From positions 1,893,955 to 1,957,954 of the forward strand of contig CBDESS010000001.1 in the NCBI GenBank assembly GCA_965242605.1: a DNA stretch of 64,000 bases, given 5' to 3'. The notes beneath the pieces are model-generated. The model worked only from the letters and a program-made list of their open reading frames with translations, was not told the origin of the DNA and did no database searches. The stretch is from JAAXHF01 sp965242605 (GTDB lineage: Bacteria; Desulfobacterota; Binatia; Bin18). The translations under genes were made by a program, and so were the position numbers. Positions 9,384-17,915 of the stretch are shown one piece after another. The stretch's first letter is position 1, and every line of letters starts with the position of its first letter.

Positions 9384-10575
9384 CAGCCGTGGTCATTTTG
9401 GTCCGTATGGGGGCCGCTACGTTGCCGAAACCCTGATGCCAGCGCTGACCGAGCTGGAGGATTTGTACCGTCAGTGTCGGCGCGACCCGACGTTTCAGGC
9501 TGAACTGCGCACCCTGCGTCAAGACTATGTTGGCCGTCCAACCCCCCTGACCTTTGCCGAGCGGCTGACCCAACGTCTGGGTGGGGCCAGGGTCTATCTC
9601 AAGCGAGAAGACCTGTGCCACACCGGAGCACACAAAATCAACAACACCATCGGGCAAGCCCTGCTGGCCAAACGGATGGGTAAGCGGCGGCTGATTGCCG
9701 AGACCGGGGCCGGCCAGCACGGCGTGGCGACCGCCACCGTTGCCGCCCTGTTCGGCTTTGAGTGCGAGGTCTTCATGGGCAGCGATGACATTGTGCGCCA
9801 GGCACCAAACGTCTTTCGGATGCGCCTGCTTGGTGCCACGCTGCGCGAGGTGGCCGGCGGTACACGCACCCTCAAAGACGCCATGAACGAGGCCCTGCGG
9901 GACTGGATCAGCCAGGTCGGCTCCACGTTTTATGTGATTGGAACCGTGGCCGGTCCGCACCCCTATCCCATGCTGGTCCGCGACTTTCAGGCGGTCATTG
10001 GCCGCGAGACCAAGCGACAGATACGTCGGCAGACCGGCCGTTTGCCCGACTATCTGATCGCCTGTGTCGGCGGCGGCAGCAACGCGATGGGGTTATTCTC
10101 CCCCTTTGTGTCGGCACGGCAGGTTCGCATGGTCGGGGTCGAGGCCGGTGGCCTGGGGCCTGGACAGAACGCCGCCTCGATCAACGGTGCCCATGTCGGC
10201 GTCCTGCACGGCAGCAAGAGTTATGTGCTCCAGGACGAGACGGGCCAGATTCAGGACACCTATTCCCTGGCCCCCGGCCTGGACTATCCCGGGGTGGGAC
10301 CAGAGCTGAGCTATCTGCACGATCAGGGGCGCGTCCGGTATGTCACAGTCACAGACGACGAAGCCGTTGCCGCCATTCAACTGCTGGCCGAGACAGAAGG
10401 CATCATCCCCGCCCTGGAGAGTGCCCACGCCATTGCCTACGCGGCGTCTCTGGTACCGCGCCTGCGGCCCGAGGCGACCGTGGTGATTAGCGTGTCGGGG
10501 CGGGGTGACAAAGACCTGGAGAGTGTCGCCCGGTATGTGGAACAGTCAGGCCACACACAAGAGGCGGGGGGATGA
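9367..10575 (+). CDS. trpB: Tryptophan synthase beta subunit
   Basis: A PLP enzyme that condenses indole with serine. I placed the start at ATG 9367 (MPRQPDSRGHFGPYGGRYV), giving 402 residues; an open frame further upstream reads into trpF and is not needed. K90 in GAHKINNT forms the PLP Schiff base, GGGSNAMG binds the cofactor phosphate, and the catalytic glutamate is in LIAETGAGQHG. It overlaps trpF by 17 nt and trpA by 4 nt, so the cluster is tightly coupled. Confidence 0.97.
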   Translation: MPRQPDSRGHFGPYGGRYVAETLMPALTELEDLYRQCRRDPTFQAELRTLRQDYVGRPTPLTFAERLTQRLGGARVYLKREDLCHTGAHKINNTIGQALLAKRMGKRRLIAETGAGQHGVATATVAALFGFECEVFMGSDDIVRQAPNVFRMRLLGATLREVAGGTRTLKDAMNEALRDWISQVGSTFYVIGTVAGPHPYPMLVRDFQAVIGRETKRQIRRQTGRLPDYLIACVGGGSNAMGLFSPFVSARQVRMVGVEAGGLGPGQNAASINGAHVGVLHGSKSYVLQDETGQIQDTYSLAPGLDYPGVGPELSYLHDQGRVRYVTVTDDEAVAAIQLLAETEGIIPALESAHAIAYAASLVPRLRPEATVVISVSGRGDKDLESVARYVEQSGHTQEAGG

Positions 10576-11414
10576 CGCGGATCACCGACACCTTTGCCGC
10601 CCTGCGCGTGCGCCGGCAAGCTGCGCTCATTCCCTATATCACAGCCGGCGACCCTGACCTGGAGACCACCTTTGCGCTCGTCCATGAACTGGCCCGTCAG
10701 GGGGCCGATATGATTGAACTCGGCGTGCCCTTCTCTGATCCGATGGCCGACGGGCCAACCCACCAACGGGCGGCTGAACGCGCCCTCCAGAGCGGCACTT
10801 CGCTGGCCGGTATTCTTGCGCTCGTCCAGCGCCTCCGCCAGTCGCTCGGCCTGCCGCTCATTCTGTTCAGCTACTACAATCCGATCTTTCGCTATGGCGT
10901 CCGGCGCTTTGCCGGCGACGCGCGGGCCGCGGGGGTGGACGGCGTGTTATGCGTAGACCTGCCGCCCGAGGAGGCCAATGAACTCAAGCGCGAGACCGAT
11001 GAGCACGACCTTGACCTCATCTTCCTGCTCGCGCCGACCAGCTCTGTAGACCGTGCCGCTGCCGTCCTCAGCCATGCCCGCGGCTTTGTCTATTATGTCT
11101 CCGTGACCGGCGTGACCGGTGCCCGCGCCTCGCTCCCGGCCGATTTATCGCCGATGGTGCGGCGGCTCCGGGCTATTTCGTCGGTTCCGGTCGGCGTAGG
11201 CTTTGGCATCTCGTCGCCCCAGCACGCGGCCGAAGTGGCCCGGATTGCCGACGCCGTGATTGTCGGCAGCGCCATATCGCAGCGTATTGAGACCCATCAG
11301 GGGCAGGCTGCGCTCCTCCCCGAGGTCGGACAATTTGTCGCCAGCCTCAGCCACGCCCTGCGCCAGCAGGCCAGCCCGGGCGCGACCGCTCCGGCCACAG
11401 GCGAAGCCGACTAG
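10572..11414 (+). CDS. trpA: Tryptophan synthase alpha subunit
   Basis: It cleaves indole-3-glycerol phosphate and channels indole to TrpB. The 280-residue barrel has the catalytic pair E49 and D60 in MIELGVPFSDPMADG, exactly in family register, and GVGFGISSPQHA at the phosphate site. The alanine-rich C-terminal tail is a little longer than usual. It ends the trp cluster; a 69-nt gap precedes the next gene. Confidence 0.97.
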   Translation: MTRITDTFAALRVRRQAALIPYITAGDPDLETTFALVHELARQGADMIELGVPFSDPMADGPTHQRAAERALQSGTSLAGILALVQRLRQSLGLPLILFSYYNPIFRYGVRRFAGDARAAGVDGVLCVDLPPEEANELKRETDEHDLDLIFLLAPTSSVDRAAAVLSHARGFVYYVSVTGVTGARASLPADLSPMVRRLRAISSVPVGVGFGISSPQHAAEVARIADAVIVGSAISQRIETHQGQAALLPEVGQFVASLSHALRQQASPGATAPATGEAD

Positions 11415-11483
11415 TGCCGACGCCGAGGCATGTCTTCGTGTACCGGCTGAGGCTCAGGTGGCGAAGAACGGCAGGAGGCAAGG

Positions 11484-12305
11484 ATGGAATTGAAAGTCAT
11501 TCGGTATCAGCTCACAGACGGCATTGTGACCCTGACCCTGAACCGTCCGCGGCGGAGGAACGCCTGGACCGGACGGATGCACGCTGAATATCGCTGGGCG
11601 TTAGAACGGGCCGAGCGCGACCCCGCGGTGGGGGCGATTGTTGTCACCGGGTCCGGGGACACGTTCTGCGTTGGCGCGGACTCCCGGGCCCTGGAGGGGC
11701 ATGTGGACAAGGGCGGCTATGATCCGGGCACGCCACAGGACATGGCCCGGCCCGGCTATGGCGTGCGGCCGGAGTTTGACGCGGATTTTGCCTGTCAGTT
11801 TGGCATGACGAAGCCGGTGATTGCAGCTATAAACGGTGCCGCGGCCGGGGTCGGCTTGGTCATAGCCTGTTATGCCGACCTGCGTTTTGCCGTGACCGGC
11901 GCAAAGCTGACGACAGCCCACGGCAAGCTGAACCTCCCCGCCGAGTTTGGCCTGTCGTGGCTGTTGCCGCGTTTGATCGGGCTGACCAGGGCGAACGATG
12001 TGCTGCTGTCGAGCCGCGTGTTTTTGGCCGATGAGGCCTATGAGATGGGGCTGGTGAATGCCGTCCTGGCGGCCGATGAGCTGCTGCCGCATACCTATGC
12101 GTATGCGCAACACCTGCTCGCCACCGTTTCCCCCGGCTCGCTGCGGGCGACCAAGCGGCAGATTTATGCCGACCTGCACCGGGATGCCAGATCGGCCGTT
12201 GAGAGCGCCAATGGCCTGATTCGAGACATGGCCAAACAGGACGATTATGCAGAAGGCGTGGCCGCTTTTGTGGAAAAGCGGCCACCGCGCTGGTCCGGCT
12301 CGTAA
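11484..12305 (+). CDS. Enoyl-CoA hydratase/isomerase family protein
   Basis: A 273-residue crotonase-fold protein acting on acyl-CoA substrates. The family oxyanion-hole segments are present: GDTFCVGADSRALEG around residue 57-70 and AAINGAAAGVGLVIACYADLR. A well-spaced AGGAGG precedes ATG 11484. Substrate specificity cannot be read from the sequence. The large 83-96 loop (GYDPGTPQDMARPG) is typical of the short-chain hydratases found in actinobacterial and deltaproteobacterial genomes. It is convergent with the gene at 12352. Confidence 0.88.
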   Translation: MELKVIRYQLTDGIVTLTLNRPRRRNAWTGRMHAEYRWALERAERDPAVGAIVVTGSGDTFCVGADSRALEGHVDKGGYDPGTPQDMARPGYGVRPEFDADFACQFGMTKPVIAAINGAAAGVGLVIACYADLRFAVTGAKLTTAHGKLNLPAEFGLSWLLPRLIGLTRANDVLLSSRVFLADEAYEMGLVNAVLAADELLPHTYAYAQHLLATVSPGSLRATKRQIYADLHRDARSAVESANGLIRDMAKQDDYAEGVAAFVEKRPPRWSGS

Positions 12306-12325
12306 GACAAGCCCGCCCGTTGGGG

Positions 12326-12361
12326 CCAGGACTCTTCTGGACCGGGCCGGTCTAGTCCTGG
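12326..12361. terminator. Bidirectional hairpin between convergent genes
   Basis: CCAGGACT (12326-12333) pairs perfectly with AGTCCTGG (12354-12361); the loop contains a second short GACC/GGTC stem. It lies between the converging enoyl-CoA hydratase and membrane-protein genes and covers the stop codon of the latter. There is no T-run on either side. Confidence 0.5.
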
Positions 12362-12915
12362 TGGCCGGCCTCCCCGCCCGACTGTGGGAGCTGGGGGGTC
12401 GGCGAGCCTGACACCCCGGCCACCGGCTTGACCCGCTCGCTCATCTCCATCGAGACCCACACTACCCCGGCGCTCAGGGCTACGGTCAGGACGGTGAAGA
12501 GCTGCATGCGTTTGAGCAGCCCGGGCAGCTTGTGCGGATCAAAGGTCTCGCCCCGCAGTTCAGTGCGCACCAGGCGGTGCCCCATGCCAATCGTGGCCGA
12601 TGTACTGAGAAGAATCAGCACAAAGACCAACAACAGCTTCAGACCCAGAACGCCGCCCAGCAGGGTAAAGAACTGCGGGCCGAGCTGGTGCTTATGCGAG
12701 GTCAGGTTGAACGCGCCGGTCATGATAAGAACGCCCAGTGCACCTATGCTGAGCGGGTTGTAGGATTTGAGCCCCTGAGCCAGGAATCGCTGCTTTTCCG
12801 CCGGCGAGGAAATCCGGGCGGCCATTGGCAGCAGGACGACAAGCACGGTGACGGCACTGCCTACAAAAACAGTAGTGGCCAGCAGGTGGAGCCACAGGAT
12901 GAGGTGGTCGATCAT
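12352..12915 (-). CDS. Four-helix integral membrane protein, CopD-like
   Basis: A 187-residue inner-membrane protein with four predicted helices (about residues 6-28, 52-72, 82-106 and 136-155) and a charged C-terminal tail. A histidine in the first helix (LILWLHLLATTVFVG) and the HKHQLG loop resemble CopD/DUF2269-type membrane proteins, in which such histidines may bind metal or haem. This match is by pattern only, and the function is unknown. Confidence 0.6.
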   Translation of the reverse strand: MIDHLILWLHLLATTVFVGSAVTVLVVLLPMAARISSPAEKQRFLAQGLKSYNPLSIGALGVLIMTGAFNLTSHKHQLGPQFFTLLGGVLGLKLLLVFVLILLSTSATIGMGHRLVRTELRGETFDPHKLPGLLKRMQLFTVLTVALSAGVVWVSMEMSERVKPVAGVSGSPTPQLPQSGGEAGHQD

Positions 12916-12970
12916 CTGGGCCGGCTGTTAAACCAGAGGCGGCGGAAAATGTAAATGCCAGAGTCCTCCG

Positions 12971-12999
12971 TTGACACCGAAAACCGGGGCTGATACCCT
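12971..12999 (+). promoter_or_regulatory. Candidate sigma-70 promoter for nuoFG
   Basis: TTGACA at 12971-12976 (consensus -35) is followed by a 17-nt spacer and TACCCT at 12994-12999, which has an extended -10 TG two bases before it. It lies about 90 nt upstream of nuoF in a 175-nt gap that has no other gene. The -10 is only a partial match. Confidence 0.45.
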
Positions 13000-13090
13000 C
13001 CCCACGACACCTGAGATGCCGAATCAGGGGCCGCCTCAAGCGGCTGCCGGTTTGCCGGTTGGGCGCAGCCGATAAGGCGAGGCGAAAAGT

Positions 13091-14386
13091 ATGGCTGACA
13101 GAGTACTCCTGCGCCACCTTGATGTTCCAGATATCCGCAAACTTGAGGTCTACGTCGAACACGGCGGTTATGCAGCGGCCAGAAAAGCCCTCACCAGCCT
13201 CGCTCCGCAGGAGGTCACCGCCCAGGTCAAAGACTCCAATCTGCGCGGCCGGGGCGGGGCCGGGTTTGTGGCCGGCATGAAATGGGGCTTTTTGCCAAAA
13301 GACTCGGATAAGCCGGTGTACCTGTGCGCCAATGCGGATGAGAGCGAGCCGGGGACCTTCAAAGACCGGGCGCTTCTTGAGTGGAATACGCACACCTTGC
13401 TTGAAGGCATTGTGATTTCGGCCTACGCCATCAACGCCCATACAGCCTACATCTACATCCGGGGAGAGTTTGCCCTCGGGGCCAAGCGGCTCCACGAGGC
13501 GATTGAGGCCGCCTATGCAGGTGGCTTTTTGGGGAAGAACATCTTTGGCAGCGGCTTTGACCTTGACGTGTACGTTCACCGTGGGGCGGGGGCCTATATT
13601 TGTGGCGAAGAAACCGGCTTGATCCAATCCCTTGAGGGCAAGCGCGCCTACCCGCGCATCAAACCGCCCTTTCCTGCGGTGTACGGTCTGTTCGGCTGCC
13701 CGACGATTGTCCAGAATGTCGAAACCCTGGCCTGTGTGCCGTCCATCATCCACAACGGCCCGCAGTGGTTCAAGGCCATCGGTCCAGAGACCGGCCCGGG
13801 TCCCAAGATATACTGTGTGAGCGGCCACGTTGAAAAGCCGGGGCTGTACGAGCTGCCGATGGGCATGTCGCTGCGTGAGGTGATCTACGACTATGCCGGT
13901 GGCATTCTGGGCGGAAAACACCTGAAAGCCGTCATGCCTGGCGGCTCATCGTTTCCCATCCTCACCCCGGACGAAATCGAAGTGAACATGGACTTTGATT
14001 CCATGCGAGCGATCGGTGCTTTTCTGGGCACGGCCGGGATCATTGTCATGGACGAAGACACCTGCATGGTTGAGGCGCTCGAGATCATCAACCGCTTCTA
14101 CCATCACGAATCGTGCGGGCAGTGCTCACCGTGTCGAGAGGGGACCGGCTGGCTGCACAAGCTGCTCGTTCGCCTTGAAGAGGGCAACGGCCGGCCTGAG
14201 GATATCGACCTGATTGACCAGGTGTGTACCAACATGACCGGCAATACCGTGTGTGTGCTGGCCGATGCCGCGGCCATGCCGACCCAGAGCTACCTCGGCA
14301 AGTTCCGTGACGAGTTTGTCGCCCATATCACGCACGGCGGCTGTCCGCTGCGGAACAAGGCCAACGGGCAGCCTCAGTCTGTGTGA
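13091..14386 (+). CDS. nuoF: NADH-quinone oxidoreductase subunit F
   Basis: The FMN- and NADH-binding subunit of complex I, 431 residues. Motifs: LRGRGGAGFVAGMKWGF for NADH (about residue 53), the FMN-binding region with ANADESEPGTFKDR, and the N3 4Fe-4S cluster in ESCGQCSPCREGT (about residue 338) plus a fourth cysteine. It is followed by nuoG after 7 nt. Neither nuoE nor the membrane subunits are in the window, so this is either a split nuo locus or an NADH-dehydrogenase module of another enzyme such as formate dehydrogenase or hydrogenase. Confidence 0.95.
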   Translation: MADRVLLRHLDVPDIRKLEVYVEHGGYAAARKALTSLAPQEVTAQVKDSNLRGRGGAGFVAGMKWGFLPKDSDKPVYLCANADESEPGTFKDRALLEWNTHTLLEGIVISAYAINAHTAYIYIRGEFALGAKRLHEAIEAAYAGGFLGKNIFGSGFDLDVYVHRGAGAYICGEETGLIQSLEGKRAYPRIKPPFPAVYGLFGCPTIVQNVETLACVPSIIHNGPQWFKAIGPETGPGPKIYCVSGHVEKPGLYELPMGMSLREVIYDYAGGILGGKHLKAVMPGGSSFPILTPDEIEVNMDFDSMRAIGAFLGTAGIIVMDEDTCMVEALEIINRFYHHESCGQCSPCREGTGWLHKLLVRLEEGNGRPEDIDLIDQVCTNMTGNTVCVLADAAAMPTQSYLGKFRDEFVAHITHGGCPLRNKANGQPQSV

Positions 14387-14393
14387 GGTGTGT

Positions 14394-16004
14394 ATGCCAA
14401 CCATTGAGATTGACGGGCAGCAGATGACGGTTGAGGCCGGGCTGAACATCATTGAGGCGGCCGAGCGACTCGGTATTGAGGTGCCCCACTATTGCTATCA
14501 TCCGGGTCTCAGCATCTCGGGCAACTGCCGGATGTGCCTGATTGAAATTGAAAACATGCCCAAGCTGCAAATCGCCTGCAATACGCGAGTGAATGAGGGC
14601 ATGGTCATCCATACCACCAGCCCTAAGGTCAAGGCCGCCCAGGCCGCGGTGCTGGAGTTCCTGTTGATCAACCACCCGGTGGACTGCCCAATTTGTGACC
14701 AAGCCGGCGAGTGCAAGCTCCAAGACTATTACATGGAGTATGGGGCGTATAAGGGCCGGATGCCGCTTGAGGCCAAGGTCGCAAAAGACAAGGCGGTCGA
14801 GATTGGCCCACAGGTCATGCTTGACCAGGAACGTTGCATTCTGTGTGCCCGCTGCACCCGCTTTCTGGATGAGGTCACCGGGACCGGCGAGTTGGGGATT
14901 TTTGAGCGGGGCGACCACTGCAAGGTTGACCTGTTCCCCGGCAAAACGCTGGACAACCCCTACTCGATGAATGTCGTTGATGTATGTCCAGTCGGTGCCC
15001 TGACGGCCAAAGATTTTCGGTTTCAGGCGCGTGTCTGGTACCTGGAAAAGACCGAATCCATCTGCACCCGCTGCGCGACCGGCTGCAATATCGACATCTA
15101 CCACCGCCGCGGCCGGATGTACCGGTTTCGGCCCCGTCAGAATATGGCGGTCAACGAGTTCTGGATGTGTAACGAGGGCCGGCTGTCCTACCGGGCGTTT
15201 CAGCAGGAGAGCCGTATCCTCCAGCCAATGGTTCGGGCTGAGACGGCGTTTCGTCAGACCTCTTGGGACGAGGCCATGCGGCAGCTTGTCGAGACGCTCA
15301 GGCAGGCCGAGGGCGGCAGCGACGCGGTGGCCGCCCTCATCGGGGCCAAGGCCAGCAACGAAGAAGCCTATCTGTTAGCGCGTATTCTCAGACAACAACT
15401 GGGCACGCAGCAGGTCGCCGGCCTGTCCTGGTCGCCCGACGGGGCCTCCCACGACGATCGGCTGATCCGGGCGGATAAAAACCCCAACACGCGCGGCCTC
15501 AAAACCCTGGGCCTGCTGAACGGGGGTGGTGAGGCCGAGCAGATTCTGCGCGCCGCCGGCCAGGGCAGGATCAAAGTCCTGTTTGTGTTTGGCGCAGACC
15601 TTGTCGCCGCGTTAGGCCAGGCCACGGCAGACGCCGCCCTGGCCGAGGTCACGCTCATCCTGCTGGACACCGACTACACCGACACGACCGAGTATGCGGA
15701 CCTGGTGTTGCCGATCGCCACCACTCCCGAGACCGACGGGAGTTGCATCAACTACGCCGGTCGGGTCCAGCGCCTGCGTCAAGCCTTCCCTCCACCGGGC
15801 CAAGTCAAGACCGGCTGGGAGGCGCTGGCGCTGCTCAGCACCACGCTTGACGGCCCGGATAGCCCATCAATCAGCGAAGTATTTGCCGAGCTGACCGCGG
15901 CCGTGCCGGCCCTGGCCGGGCTGACCTACGGCAAGCTCGGCCCCCACGGCCTCCCCCTGCCGGCCCTCCAGCCCGAACCCGACGCAGCCGAAGCGCCGGC
16001 ATAA
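14394..16004 (+). CDS. nuoG: NADH-quinone oxidoreductase subunit G, short form
   Basis: I chose ATG 14394, with GAGGTG overlapping the nuoF stop. The 536-residue protein has the N-terminal 2Fe-2S domain (CYHPGLSISGNCRMC), the His-Cys3 4Fe-4S site (HPVDCPICDQAGEC), the CILCARC/CPVGAL 4Fe-4S sites and a molybdopterin-oxidoreductase-like Fe4S4 segment (CTRCATGCNIDIYHR, about residue 225). A shortened molybdopterin-type domain follows. Full NuoG is usually 680-900 residues, so this is a compact variant, as seen in several non-enteric phyla. Confidence 0.9.
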   Translation: MPTIEIDGQQMTVEAGLNIIEAAERLGIEVPHYCYHPGLSISGNCRMCLIEIENMPKLQIACNTRVNEGMVIHTTSPKVKAAQAAVLEFLLINHPVDCPICDQAGECKLQDYYMEYGAYKGRMPLEAKVAKDKAVEIGPQVMLDQERCILCARCTRFLDEVTGTGELGIFERGDHCKVDLFPGKTLDNPYSMNVVDVCPVGALTAKDFRFQARVWYLEKTESICTRCATGCNIDIYHRRGRMYRFRPRQNMAVNEFWMCNEGRLSYRAFQQESRILQPMVRAETAFRQTSWDEAMRQLVETLRQAEGGSDAVAALIGAKASNEEAYLLARILRQQLGTQQVAGLSWSPDGASHDDRLIRADKNPNTRGLKTLGLLNGGGEAEQILRAAGQGRIKVLFVFGADLVAALGQATADAALAEVTLILLDTDYTDTTEYADLVLPIATTPETDGSCINYAGRVQRLRQAFPPPGQVKTGWEALALLSTTLDGPDSPSISEVFAELTAAVPALAGLTYGKLGPHGLPLPALQPEPDAAEAPA

Positions 16005-16080
16005 GGTTTCACATTACCGATGCTGCCTCCCCTCTGTGCGGCCCCCGCTTGCGCTGAGCGCGTGTGACGGTACTTGAGAA

Positions 16081-16869
16081 GTGCGACTTGCCACCTGGAA
16101 CGTCAACTCCATCCGCGCCCGCAAAGACCGCACGCTGGCCTGGCTGGAGGAGCAGCGGCCCGAGGTCTTATGCCTGCAAGAAACAAAAGTGACCGATGAC
16201 CTCTTCCCCCAGGCCGAGTTTGAAGCCTTGGGCTATCACGTCACGGCCTGCGGACAAAAGACCTATAACGGGGTGGCGCTGCTCTCCCGTGTTGCGCCGA
16301 CCGAAGTCAGGCGGCGATTTGACGACGATGACGAGGAGCCCGAGGCCCGTTTTCTCTCCGCCCGGATTGCCGACGTGCAAGTCATGTGCGTCTATGTGCC
16401 AAACGGCCAGACTGTCGGCAGCGAAAAATATCGCTACAAGCTGGCTTGGCTCGGCCAGCTCCAGCGCCATCTTGAGCGGCACTGCGACCCCGGCCGGCCC
16501 CTCGCCCTGTGCGGCGACCTGAATATCGCGCCCGAGGACCGTGACGTGTGTGATCCACCGGCCTGGGCCGAGACCGTGCTGTGTATGCCCGGTGTCCGGG
16601 CCGCCTTCCGGCGGCTGTGCGTCTGGGGGCTGGTTGATGCCTTCCGCCTCCACCACGGTGCGGGAAAACTCTACAGCTGGTGGGACTACCGGCAACTCGC
16701 CTTTCAGAAGGACCAGGGCTTGCGCATTGACCATATTCTCGTCACCCCAGCTCTGGCCCGGCGCTGCGCCGGGGCGCGCATTGACCGCCAGGCGCGCAAG
16801 GGCAAGGGAGCTTCGGACCACGCGCCGGTTCTGGCCGACTTCCTGGCTGACTTCCCGGACAAGCGATGA
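16081..16869 (+). CDS. xth: Exodeoxyribonuclease III
   Basis: A 262-residue AP endonuclease/exonuclease of the base-excision repair pathway. The EEP-fold motifs are complete: MRLATWNVNSIRARKDR at the start, LCLQETKV with the metal-binding glutamate, ALCGDLNIAPEDRDV, and the C-terminal RIDHILVTPAL and GASDHAPVLADF. The start is GTG 16081. It is convergent with the broken gene at 16889. Confidence 0.95.
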   Translation: MRLATWNVNSIRARKDRTLAWLEEQRPEVLCLQETKVTDDLFPQAEFEALGYHVTACGQKTYNGVALLSRVAPTEVRRRFDDDDEEPEARFLSARIADVQVMCVYVPNGQTVGSEKYRYKLAWLGQLQRHLERHCDPGRPLALCGDLNIAPEDRDVCDPPAWAETVLCMPGVRAAFRRLCVWGLVDAFRLHHGAGKLYSWWDYRQLAFQKDQGLRIDHILVTPALARRCAGARIDRQARKGKGASDHAPVLADFLADFPDKR

Positions 16870-16888
16870 AGCGGGCCTCCTGGCGTCT

Positions 16889-17739
16889 TCAGCACTTGCC
16901 AATCAGCTCATCGCCGGTTTTGTTGACATAGGCGAGCCAGTCCGCCTCGGTCTTTACGGCTTTAAACGGAATCAGCCGGTCTACGCCGAGCTCGGCAAAG
17001 CGTTTGACCGTGTCGGCACCGAGCGGTCGCTTGGGCGTCACGCTGATCTCCAGCGCGCCTGACTCGGCGGGACGCTCAACCTGTTGGGCGGCGTGTTTGA
17101 TGCCCTCCAGGCAGTGGACCGTGGCCTCAATATCAAGGGCAAAGCCAAACCAGCCGTTGCCGTACTGCACGCTGCGCTCATAGGCTTGCGGGGTATGGCC
17201 ACCAAAGACTACCGGCGGGCGGAGCTTCTGCACCGGCTGGGGCCGGGCCTGAATATCGCTGAACGAGACAAACGCCCCCCCGGTGGGCCGGCTTGTCCTG
17301 GGTCCAGACGGCTTGCATGGCGTGCAGGTAGTCGATCAAACGCGGGCCTTTGTGGCTGAACGGAATGTCGAGGGCGTCAAACTCTGGCTTGAGATAGCCG
17401 ATGCCCAGGCCAGAGATGAGCCGCCCGCCCGACACCACGTCAAGGCTGGCCAGCTCCTTGGCCAGCACCCAGGGGATTCCGCTGGGGCAGGATAATGATG
17501 CCGGTGCCGAGTTTGACCGTGCCGGTCTGCCCGGCCAGAAAGGCCGGGGCAACGCCGGGGTCAAGCATCGGGTGGTGGGGTGGGAGTGGGGAGGGCGGGG
17601 CCTGGGGGTCGGGCAAGACCACATGCTCGCCGGCCCAGAGTGATTCAAAACCGGCCGCTTCTGCCGCCTGGGCGACCAGCACGGATACTGCCGGGTCACT
17701 GGCGATGCCCATATTGATGCCAAAAAGTCCAAATTGCAC
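16889..17739 (-). pseudogene. LLM-class flavin-dependent oxidoreductase, two frameshifts
   Basis: Three reading frames are needed to follow one luciferase-like monooxygenase protein. It starts at GTG 17739 behind AGGAGG and reads VQFGLFGINMGIASDP to about IIILPQRNP. It continues in a second frame (WVLAKELASLDVVSGGRL to TQDKPAHRG) and ends in a third (FVSFSDIQARPQPVQKL to the stop at 16889). The shifts are at the G4 run 17472-17475 and the C7 run 17275-17281, and each is repaired by removing one base. Without those indels it would be a normal protein of about 280 residues that uses F420 or FMN. The lesions may be real or sequence errors. Confidence 0.85.
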
Positions 17740-17915
17740 GCACGGCCCTCCTGCTCGGCGTTGTCTCCTGGACGCCGGGAGCCCAGCCGGTTCTCGGCTG
17801 CCGCGCAAGCTCGCCGGCCAGGACGTGGCGTATGCCTGAGCCGCGCCCGGCGTTGCATTCCAGTGAAAGAATCGTCAGGCTGAGAGCCTTCAGATTAAGA
17901 GCTTCGGAGGACGCC

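Noticed and set aside
12692..13921. 409-codon open frame antisense to nuoF
   Set aside because: No domain pattern; it mirrors GC-rich codon use of the strongly supported nuoF gene.
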